Positions 1 through 5,381 of a stretch of DNA of 8,822 bases are shown in pieces. This DNA is from Betaproteobacteria bacterium. Lineage in GTDB: Bacteria; Pseudomonadota; Gammaproteobacteria; Burkholderiales; SG8-39. Numbering within the stretch: the stretch's first letter is position 1; each line of letters starts with the position of its first letter. Below the pieces are notes generated by a model. That model searched no databases and was not told the DNA's origin. It was given only the letters and a program-made list of their open reading frames with translations. The stretch covers positions 1-8,822 of the forward strand of contig VGIE01000070.1 in the NCBI GenBank assembly GCA_016867955.1, in the 5' to 3' direction. The position numbers were made by a program, and so were the translations under genes.

Positions 1-1242
1 GCGGCGGCCGGCACTCTCGGCAAGCAGCAGCACGCGCCGCGGCATGGCGGCGCCGGCCGCCGCATCGTGCGCCGGTTGGCGCGCCTGCGCGCTGCCCTGC
101 ACGGCAAGGAAGGCCTTCAGGCGATGCAGCGGGTCGGCGGCGCGGCGCTCGACTGAGACTTCGGGGATGCCGAAGGCGCGCAGCGTGCTGCCATCCAGCG
201 CCAGCCGCTCGAAGCGGCGCGCCTCGAGGAAGAACGCCTCCGCGCCGAGGTAGAGCGCATCGGGAGGCAGCACCGGGCGGGTGCGGTCGCCCGACAGCAG
301 CCGGTAGCGCGACTGCGTGTCGCGCCAGAATTCGGTGATCTCGGCCTGGATGTCGCCGTGCAGCGCGATGCGCGTGCCCGCGGGCAGGTAGTCGAACAGC
401 GTTGCCACTTCGTCGAAGAAGAGGGGCAGGAAGTACTCGATGCCGGGTGGCGTGATGCCGTTGGAGACATCCTTGTAGATGTTGCTCTTCGAGGGGTCGC
501 CTTCAAAGGCCTCGCGAAAGCGCGCGCGGAACTGCGCGCGCGCGTTGTCGTCGGTCGGGAACTCGCGTGCCGGCAGCAGCCTGACGTCGTTGACCTTGTA
601 GATGGTGCGCTGCGTGTCCGCATCGAAGGTGCGGATCGACTCAATGTCCTGGTCCATCAATTCGATGCGGAAGGGCAGTGAGCTGCCCATGGGGAACAGG
701 TCGACGAGGCCGCCGCGCACGCAGTACTCGCCCGGCGCCACCACCTGCGAGACGTGCGAATAGCCGCCGAGCGTCAATTGCGCACGCAGACGGTCGATGG
801 AGAGTGGCTCTCCCTGCTTGAGGAAGAACGTGTAGGCGGCAAGGAAAGCCGGCGGCGCCACGCGCGTCAGCGCCGTGGTCGCCGGGACGATCAGCACGTC
901 GAATTCGCGCTGCCGGATGCGATGCAGCGTCGCCAGCCGCTCCGAGATCAGGTCGCCGTGGGGAGAGAAGCCGTCGTAGGGCAGCGTCTCCCAGTCGGGA
1001 AACAGCGTCACGCGCAGCGCGGGATCGATCCACCCGGCCTCTTCCTGCAGGCGCTGGGCATCGGTCGGACGGGCGCAGATCACCATCAGCGGGGTGGCGC
1101 CCGCGTTCGGCCGCGCCATGCGTGCGAGGCGCGCGACGGCCAGGGCGTCGCTCGAGCCAGGCAGCGCAGCGCTGGCACCGGGCGCGGGTTCCAGGCCTTC
1201 GGTCGGGGTGTCGGGCGCGTTCACGAAATCATCGGCAATCAT
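1..1242 (-). CDS. mfd: Transcription-repair coupling factor Mfd, N-terminal part (cut by window edge)
   Basis: Mfd is a cytoplasmic ATP-dependent DNA translocase. It removes RNA polymerase stalled at DNA damage and recruits UvrA through its N-terminal UvrB-like module. The 414 codons present cover that module. Visible family landmarks are FPDWETLPYD (residues 81-90), then SPHGDLISERL, VAPGEYCVRGGLVDLFPMG, DADTQRT, REAFEGDPSKSNIYKD and GIEYFLPLFFDEVATLFDYLP, ending near LLLAESAGRR. The RNA-polymerase-interacting and translocase domains lie beyond the left edge. The frame is open throughout. I chose the ATG at 1242 because the family's usual PG..L.GS.DALA.ARLA stretch begins about 20 residues after it. 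An in-frame ATG at 1299 would add 19 residues. Neither has a convincing Shine-Dalgarno. The gene is divergent from ispD-ispF. The identity is firm; the exact start is not. Confidence 0.96.
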   Translation of the reverse strand, partial: MIADDFVNAPDTPTEGLEPAPGASAALPGSSDALAVARLARMARPNAGATPLMVICARPTDAQRLQEEAGWIDPALRVTLFPDWETLPYDGFSPHGDLISERLATLHRIRQREFDVLIVPATTALTRVAPPAFLAAYTFFLKQGEPLSIDRLRAQLTLGGYSHVSQVVAPGEYCVRGGLVDLFPMGSSLPFRIELMDQDIESIRTFDADTQRTIYKVNDVRLLPAREFPTDDNARAQFRARFREAFEGDPSKSNIYKDVSNGITPPGIEYFLPLFFDEVATLFDYLPAGTRIALHGDIQAEITEFWRDTQSRYRLLSGDRTRPVLPPDALYLGAEAFFLEARRFERLALDGSTLRAFGIPEVSVERRAADPLHRLKAFLAVQGSAQARQPAHDAAAGAAMPRRVLLLAESAGRR

Positions 1243-1286
1243 CAATGGGCGCGGCGTATGGCGGGCCAGGTGCTGCCGGCGCAGAG

Positions 1287-1338
1287 CACAGGCACACATG
1301 ACGGGCACAAGCGACGGGCAGAAACGACAGGCAGAAAC
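1287..1338. repeat. 13-bp tandem repeat in the mfd leader
   Basis: Three adjacent 13-bp units are seen: GACGGGCACAAGC (1300-1312), GACGGGCAGAAAC (1313-1325) and GACAGGCAGAAAC (1326-1338). Neighbouring units match at 11 and 12 of 13 positions. A degenerate fourth unit, CACAGGCACACAT (1287-1299), matches the next one at 8 of 13. The array lies between the candidate -10 palindrome and the mfd start, so it would be in the mfd 5' leader, where the RNA would read as a repeated pyrimidine-rich GUUUCUGCC motif. A unit of 13 is not a multiple of three, which argues against coding repeats. No function is known to me. It could be replication slippage or a protein-binding array. Confidence 0.7.
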
Positions 1339-1445
1339 GCCAAAACCCGCGATCGGGCTGCGCGGCCATACTGAAGGGGTTCGCGCGTGCTGCCAGGCGG
1401 CGGTGCGCTCGTGTCTTCACGGGCCGGGAGTGACGCGGGGACGGT

Positions 1446-1455
1446 TATAATTATA
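1446..1455. promoter_or_regulatory. Palindromic TATAATTATA: candidate divergent -10 boxes for mfd and ispD-ispF
   Basis: The ten-base perfect palindrome TATAATTATA contains a consensus TATAAT on the plus strand (1446-1451) and on the minus strand (1450-1455). It is the most AT-rich spot in the 341-bp region between the mfd and ispD starts. Plus-strand transcription would give an ispD leader of roughly 125 nt and minus-strand transcription an mfd leader of roughly 200 nt. No good TTGACA-like -35 hexamer sits at 16-18 bp spacing in either direction, so promoter activity is inferred from the -10 match alone. The rest of the region holds the tandem repeat at 1287-1338 and a short palindrome CCGGGCCCGG at 1520-1529. 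I see no gene in it. Confidence 0.45.
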
Positions 1456-1583
1456 CGGTCGCCGCACACGCGGAACGGTCGGGGAGCGGGGATTTTCCGG
1501 GGTTTTCCCATCGGCATATCCGGGCCCGGCCTGCAGCGTTCCACGAGTTGGACCACCTTCCGGGGCATCGCGTGTATTCCAGT

Positions 1584-2342
1584 ATGTTTGGCCTGATTCC
1601 CGCCGCCGGCAGCGGTGAGCGCTTTGGCGCTGCAGCCGGCCTGCCAAAGCAATACCAGCCACTTGTGCCGACGGGAGGCGGGGCAGCGCCCGGCGCGCTG
1701 CCCATGCTCCTGCACAGCATCGACGCCTTGCTGGCCGCGCCGGAGATCGAACTGGTGTTCGTGGTGCTCGCGCCCGCCGATGAGCAGTTCCGCACGCTCG
1801 ACCTCGGGTCGCGCGCGCCGCGCGTGGCGACGCTGTACTGCGGCGGCGCCACGCGCCGCGACAGCGTGCTCAACGGCCTTGTGGCGGCGTCGAGCATCGT
1901 CGAGACCGGCGACTGGATGCTGGTGCACGACGCGGCGCGGCCCTGCCTGGCACAGGAGGAACTGCGCCGGCTGATCGATGCGGTGCGCGGCGACGCCGAG
2001 CGCGGGCACGAAGGCGGCGGCATCCTTGCGCTCCCCGTGGCCGATACGCTCAAGCGCGCAACGCCCTCGGACGCGGCGGGCAGGGCGGGCGACGACCGGT
2101 GGATCGACTCCACGCTGCCGCGCGCCGGGCTGTGGCAGGCGCAGACGCCGCAGATGTTCCGCCACGGCGTGCTGCTCGACGCGTTGCGCGGCGCGCCGCT
2201 CGCCACCGACGAGGCATCGGCTGCGGAAACGCTCGGCCTCAGGCCGCGGCTGGTGCAGGGCAGTTCGCGCAACATCAAGGTGACCCACGCGCCGGACCTT
2301 GCGCTGGCGGCGCTTATCCTGCAGGCCGCGGGGCGCCTCTAG
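1584..2342 (+). CDS. ispD: 2-C-methyl-D-erythritol 4-phosphate cytidylyltransferase IspD
   Basis: IspD joins CTP and 2-C-methyl-D-erythritol 4-phosphate to make CDP-methylerythritol, the third step of the MEP isoprenoid pathway, in the cytoplasm. The 252-residue product carries the nucleotide-binding signature PAAGSGERFG (residues 6-15) followed by PKQY (21-24), which supply the family's catalytic Arg and Lys. Also present are VHDAARP (114-120), LPVADTLKR, LWQAQTPQMFR (183-193), the DEASAAE motif, and a C-terminal VQGSSRNIKVTHAPDLALA. The length is slightly above the usual 220-240. The start is uncertain. The ATG at 1584 places the glycine-rich loop at the normal distance from the N-terminus, but a GTG at 1572 and a TTG at 1548 are also in frame and none has a clear Shine-Dalgarno. 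ispF follows after 37 bp on the same strand, so the two are probably one operon. Confidence 0.96.
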   Translation: MFGLIPAAGSGERFGAAAGLPKQYQPLVPTGGGAAPGALPMLLHSIDALLAAPEIELVFVVLAPADEQFRTLDLGSRAPRVATLYCGGATRRDSVLNGLVAASSIVETGDWMLVHDAARPCLAQEELRRLIDAVRGDAERGHEGGGILALPVADTLKRATPSDAAGRAGDDRWIDSTLPRAGLWQAQTPQMFRHGVLLDALRGAPLATDEASAAETLGLRPRLVQGSSRNIKVTHAPDLALAALILQAAGRL

Positions 2343-2364
2343 TGCGCCGGGACCGGACAACCAC

Positions 2365-2370
2365 GGAGGA
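2365..2370 (+). promoter_or_regulatory. Ribosome binding site of ispF
   Basis: GGAGGA lies 9 bases before the ATG at 2380. It decides the ispF start over the upstream in-frame ATG at 2299, which lies inside ispD. Confidence 0.8.
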
Positions 2371-2379
2371 ACGGCAACG

Positions 2380-2892
2380 ATGATCGACATGCGCGTGGGG
2401 CAGGGCTTCGATGTGCACGCACTGGTGGGCGGGCGCAGGCTGATCATCGGCGGCGTCGACATTCCCCACGACAAGGGGCTGGACGGCCGTTCGGATGCCG
2501 ACGTGCTGCTGCACGCCATCTGCGACGCGCTGCTGGGCGCAGCTGGCCTCGGCGACATCGGCCGGCATTTCCCCGACACCGACCCGCGCTACAAGGGCGC
2601 CGACAGCCGCGTTCTGCTGCGCGCGGTCGCAGCGAAGGTGGCGGGTGCGAACTACGCCGTAATCAACATCGACGCCACCATCATCGCGCAGGCGCCGAGG
2701 ATGTCGCCGCATGCGGAGCAGATGGCGGCCAACATTGCGGCCGACCTCGGCATCGCGCCGCGCGCGGTGAACATCAAGGCCAAGACCACCGAGCGACTCG
2801 GCTTCACCGGGCGCGGCGAGGGCATCGCGGCTGAGGCCGTGGCGCTGCTGTGTGCCACACCGGTGTCGAAGAATCCCGCGCGCCGGTCCTGA
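2380..2892 (+). CDS. ispF: 2-C-methyl-D-erythritol 2,4-cyclodiphosphate synthase IspF
   Basis: IspF cyclises CDP-methylerythritol 2-phosphate to methylerythritol 2,4-cyclodiphosphate with release of CMP. It is a cytoplasmic homotrimer that uses zinc or another divalent metal. The 170-residue product starts MIDMRVGQGFDVH, giving the metal ligands D11 and H13. The third ligand is H45 within SDADVLLHA. DIGRHFPDTD and the family signature KTTERLGFTGRGEGIA near the C-terminus are also present. The length is normal apart from a short tail after the last helix. The start is supported by GGAGGA at 2365-2370. It is the second gene of an ispD-ispF pair encoding the pathway steps either side of IspE. 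A GC-rich hairpin directly after the stop could end the operon. Confidence 0.97.
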   Translation: MIDMRVGQGFDVHALVGGRRLIIGGVDIPHDKGLDGRSDADVLLHAICDALLGAAGLGDIGRHFPDTDPRYKGADSRVLLRAVAAKVAGANYAVINIDATIIAQAPRMSPHAEQMAANIAADLGIAPRAVNIKAKTTERLGFTGRGEGIAAEAVALLCATPVSKNPARRS

Positions 2893-2896
2893 TCCC

Positions 2897-2914
2897 GGGC
2901 CAGCGCATTGGCCC
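2897..2914 (+). terminator. Hairpin after ispF, possible weak terminator
   Basis: GGGCCA (2897-2902), a six-base loop GCGCAT and TGGCCC (2909-2914) form a perfect 6-bp GC-rich stem starting four bases after the ispF stop. Only two T residues follow, so it is not a textbook Rho-independent terminator. It may act as an attenuator or protect the 3' end. Confidence 0.35.
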
Positions 2915-2970
2915 TTGAGCCGTAACGCTGCTGGCCGTCATTGCCCGCCATCCCCGCTGCCTCCGCTGCC

Positions 2971-3561
2971 GTGATCGACGCCGCACCGAGCCGCACTGCG
3001 CAGCGCCTGTTCTTTGCCCTGTAGCCGGGCGCCGCCGCGCGGCGGGCGCTGGCTGCCGTCGCGGCGCAGGCAGTGGATGAATGCGGCGGCCGCATGATGC
3101 AGGCCCGCAACCTGCACCTGACCCTGGCGTTCCTCGGCGCAACGGATGCCGCGCAGCTGTCCGCCGCCGTCGCCGCGGCTTCGCGCGTGCGCATGGCGCC
3201 CTGCAGGCTTGGAATCGACCGCGGTGGCCACTTCGGGCAGGGGCGCGGGCGCGGCATCGTCTGGGCCGGCTGCGCAACCCCCCCGGCGCTATCCGCTCTG
3301 GTGGCGGACCTGCGCGCGGCGTTGCTTGCCGCCGGCGTCGCCTTCGATCGTAAGGCCTTCGTGCCGCATATCACGCTGCTGCGCGATGCGCGCGCGCCAC
3401 GCCAGGCGATGTGCTTCAGGCGCATCGACTGGACGGTGCGGGACTTCGTGCTGGTGGCATCCGAACGCGACCCGCAGGGGCCGCTGTACCGCGTCGTGGC
3501 AGGCCCCTTCGGAGCCGACCCCGATGGATCCAGTCATACTGACAATTCAGAAGTAATGTGA
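2971..3561 (+). pseudogene. thpR: RNA 2',3'-cyclic phosphodiesterase (ThpR/LigT, 2H superfamily), interrupted by an amber codon
   Basis: ThpR/LigT proteins are small cytoplasmic 2H phosphoesterases acting on 2',3'-cyclic phosphate or 2'-5' linked RNA ends. Both catalytic HxTx motifs are present and in frame: HLTLAFLG at residue 49 and HITLLRDA at residue 133, counted from the GTG at 2971. The family's N-terminal strand is also readable as QRLFFAL followed by a stop and then PGAAARRALAA. The stop is TAG at 3022-3024, where family members as I remember them have Trp (FFALWP), so one G-to-A change from TGG explains it. The frame is otherwise open to TGA at 3559-3561. The start is unsure: GTG 2971 or TTG 2941, neither with a Shine-Dalgarno. 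Re-initiation at GTG 3073 would give 162 residues lacking the first core strand. The last ~15 residues run into an AT-rich patch and look unlike the family's C-terminus. Confidence 0.82.
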
Positions 3562-3600
3562 TCCACAGTATTAGCTTTATGGAATGAATACTAACAGAGT
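3527..3600. other. AT-rich patch at the end of thpR, possible junction
   Basis: About 75 bases here are visibly AT-rich, in contrast to the GC-rich DNA on both sides. The patch holds GGATCC (3526-3531), a small inverted repeat CAGT-CAT-ACTG (3531-3541), and AGTATT (3567-3572) facing AATACT (3587-3592). It overlaps the last codons of the thpR frame and precedes the 3' end of the oppositely oriented oxidoreductase. I find no transposase fragment, tRNA end, long terminal repeat or convincing promoter pair. It could be a scar of recombination joining housekeeping DNA to the accessory block, but that is inference from composition. Confidence 0.4.
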
Positions 3601-3684
3601 GGCCCTGCTGTTCCGGGCTGTCATGGCGCCGGAAACCGAAGGCAGGCGGCGGTGGCTGCGCGGGCGTGGCGAGCCATGTCATCC

Positions 3685-3708
3685 GCCCGGCGGGGGAACC
3701 CTCCGGGC
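3685..3708 (-). terminator. Hairpin just after the oxidoreductase stop, possible terminator
   Basis: GCCCGG (3685-3690) and CCGGGC (3703-3708) form a perfect 6-bp stem around a 12-base loop. It begins eight bases beyond the stop codon of the minus-strand oxidoreductase gene. There is no T-run on the minus strand after it, so intrinsic termination is only a possibility. Confidence 0.3.
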
Positions 3709-3716
3709 ACGCGCGC

Positions 3717-5149
3717 CTACTCCTTCGGCAGGTGCACGATGGCCATCTTCTGCGTCGCGCGCGGCGCCGGCATTTCGCCGGACTCCGCCAGCGCGTGCAC
3801 CGCGCCGGTCTCGCGCCTGGCGGCCGCTTCGCCGGCCACGAAGCCCAGCGTCATCGCCGAGGAAATGTGGATGCCGCCGAGGCCGAGGCAGGGGTTGACG
3901 CCGCCGACCGTGTCGCCGGCGGCATACAGTCCGGGAATCGGCTGCCCGAAGACGTCGATCACCGCCATCGATTGCGTGGTGCGGAAGCCGCCGGCGGGAA
4001 AGTTGACGCCCACCACCATGCGCGTCGCGTGGAAGGGGCCGGCGGTGATGCCACGGCGGCCGGCCGGCATGACCACGCGGCCGAATCCCGGGTCCTTCCC
4101 ACCCGCGGTGGCGAGGAAGGCGTTCCAGTCGGCGACGGATTTCTCCAGGTTTGCCGCCGGGCAGCCGAGCCCGCGCGCGAGTTCGGCCAGGCTGGTGGCG
4201 CTGATGGCTTCGGCCGGCATCTGCTCGACGAGGTGGCGGGACTTTTGCATGGTCGCATCGTCGAAGATGTAATACGCCTCGCGCTTGTCCTGGCGCAGCA
4301 GCGCGTGTACGCGCTGGTCGTAGGGACCGGCCTCGTCGTGGAAGCGCTCACCCGCGAGGTTGACCGCGATGGCGTCCTCGACGAAGGCCGAGGCCACCAT
4401 GACCAGCGGCGGCACCATGGTCATGTTGATGAGGTCGCCACCCACCGACTGGCCCATCAGGTGGCCGTCGCCGCGGCAGGTGGACACGCCGAGATAGGGC
4501 GTCAGCGCGAGGTGCTCGGGCTGGTAGCGGCGGCGCAGCTTGGCGCCGGCCTGGTAGCCGCCGGTGGTGAGCACCACGCCGCGCCGCGCCACGTAGTGCC
4601 GCTGGCCCCCAGCGGCGTCCTCGGCGTTGATGCCGGTCACGCGCCCGCCCTCCGTCACGAGCTGCCTGCCGCGGGTCTGCAGGTGCACGGTGACGCCGCG
4701 CTCGTCGAAGGCCTTCCGGAAGGCCGGACGCAGCGCGAAGGTGTCGTCGAGCTTGGCCATGCGGTGCACGGTGTGCTGCAGTGGCCGCTCGATCAGGCGC
4801 TCGAAGCTGACGCCGTACTGGCGCAGGAAGCGGTAGGCCGCCCCCGAGCGTGCGGCATACAGGCGCGTGAGCGCTTCGTCCCAGACGATGCCGTAGAGTT
4901 CGCGCTGGCGCTCCACTTCGTCGCGCGCATCGGCGAGGAAGCGCTCTTCGCTGTCCTCGAGGCCGCGCGCGTCCTGCATGTCGAAGCGGCAGAAGGCAAG
5001 GTATCGGTCGACCACGAGGCGTTGCCGCCGATCTCGTCCAGTGCCTCGAGGACGACCACCGAGGCGCCGTGGTCGGCTGCCGCCACCGCGGCGCTCATGC
5101 CGCCGGGACCCGCGCCCACCACCACGACATCGAATTCACTGCGTTGCAT
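3717..5149 (-). pseudogene. FAD-dependent oxidoreductase (FAD_binding_2, fumarate reductase/ketosteroid dehydrogenase-like), frameshifted
   Basis: Members of this flavoprotein family oxidise or reduce carbon-carbon bonds of organic acids, steroids and similar compounds. The N-terminus starts at the ATG at 5149, five bases after AAGGAG. It gives MQRSEFDVVVVGAGPGG with the dinucleotide-binding G12-A-G14-P-G-G17, ribose-contacting E35 and IGGNASWST to residue 48. The match then jumps to another frame: YLAFCRFDMQDA from 5003 downward, open for 428 residues to the stop at 3717. One base is missing near 5004-5005; restoring it gives the expected STGYLAF and a protein of about 477 residues, normal for the family. 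The second half has RGVVLTTGGYQAG, GPFHATRM and the closing FAD motif PGLYAAGDTVGG followed by NPCLGLGGIHISSAM. As written the gene makes only a short peptide. A sequencing error is equally possible. It is divergent from the amidohydrolase, suggesting a shared pathway. The substrate is unknown. Confidence 0.85.
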
Positions 5150-5215
5150 GCCTGCTCCTTCCTTCATCTCGTACGGCTCATGGTGGCGAAGGATGCGTCG
5201 CGCACCCCATGGAAG

Positions 5216-5284
5216 TCAATGATCCTTTGCGTATTCCCGCGCCTGGTTGTCCATGCACCACGACGCAAGGGCGCCCGCGGGCAT
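5216..5284 (-). other. Possible 22-codon upstream ORF in the oxidoreductase leader
   Basis: On the minus strand an ATG at 5284, three bases after AGGAG, opens a frame for MPAGALASWCMDNQAREYAK plus two residues to TGA at 5216-5218. It lies in the 232-bp region before the oxidoreductase start. The Shine-Dalgarno spacing is shorter than usual and no homology is recognised. It could be a leader peptide or chance. Confidence 0.15.
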
Positions 5285-5296
5285 GGTCTCCTGATT

Positions 5297-5302
5297 GATA
5301 AT
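5297..5302 (+). promoter_or_regulatory. Candidate -10 element between oxidoreductase and amidohydrolase genes
   Basis: GATAAT at 5297-5302 is a 5-of-6 match to TATAAT on the plus strand. The overlapping ATAATA (5298-5303) reads TATTAT on the minus strand, also 5 of 6. It sits in the AT-rich core ATTGATAAT of the 232-bp divergent region between the two gene starts. No clear -35 hexamer stands at standard spacing on either strand. A divergent, possibly regulated promoter is inferred from position and composition. Confidence 0.3.
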
Positions 5303-5331
5303 AGCGGAGGGCGCTCGCTACTCTCGCCCAA

Positions 5332-5344
5332 CGTACCGTGTACG
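5332..5344. promoter_or_regulatory. Inverted repeat CGTAC-CGT-GTACG, candidate operator
   Basis: A perfect 5-3-5 inverted repeat lies between the candidate -10 element and the amidohydrolase ribosome binding site. A repressor bound here could block transcription of the amidohydrolase. No regulator gene is present in the window to pair with it, and short dyads of this size occur by chance. Confidence 0.22.
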
Positions 5345-5370
5345 CCGCCAGCCGATGGCCATTCGCATTC

Positions 5371-5377
5371 GAGGAGG
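5371..5377 (+). promoter_or_regulatory. Ribosome binding site of the amidohydrolase gene
   Basis: GAGGAGG ends four bases before the ATG at 5382. It decides this start over the in-frame ATG at 5355 and the TTG at 5295. Confidence 0.75.
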
Positions 5378-5381
5378 ACGC

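Noticed and set aside
117..1033. Minus-strand ORFs inside the mfd region that look complete
   Set aside because: They are out of frame with the continuous Mfd reading, which runs from 1242 to the left edge with family motifs throughout.
1242..2579. A 445-codon minus-strand ORF across the mfd-ispD-ispF interval
   Set aside because: It lies antisense to ispD and the start of ispF, both of which have strong family motifs. Its composition is typical of a GC-rich shadow frame and no domain is recognisable.
3527..3600. Insertion sequence or prophage attachment remnant in the AT-rich patch
   Set aside because: No transposase or integrase fragment, no tRNA 3' end and no matching terminal repeats or target duplication could be found, so it is recorded only as an AT-rich patch.
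4995..5015. Programmed ribosomal frameshift in the oxidoreductase gene
   Set aside because: The break has no slippery heptamer, no homopolymer run and no obvious downstream pseudoknot, and this enzyme family is not known for recoding. A one-base deletion or sequencing error is simpler.
3666..5222. A 518-codon plus-strand ORF covering almost the whole oxidoreductase gene
   Set aside because: It is antisense to a frame with clear FAD-binding motifs, shows no recognisable domain, is rich in Arg/His/Ala/Gly as expected from GC-rich antisense, and has no ribosome binding site. It also runs across the frameshift without effect.
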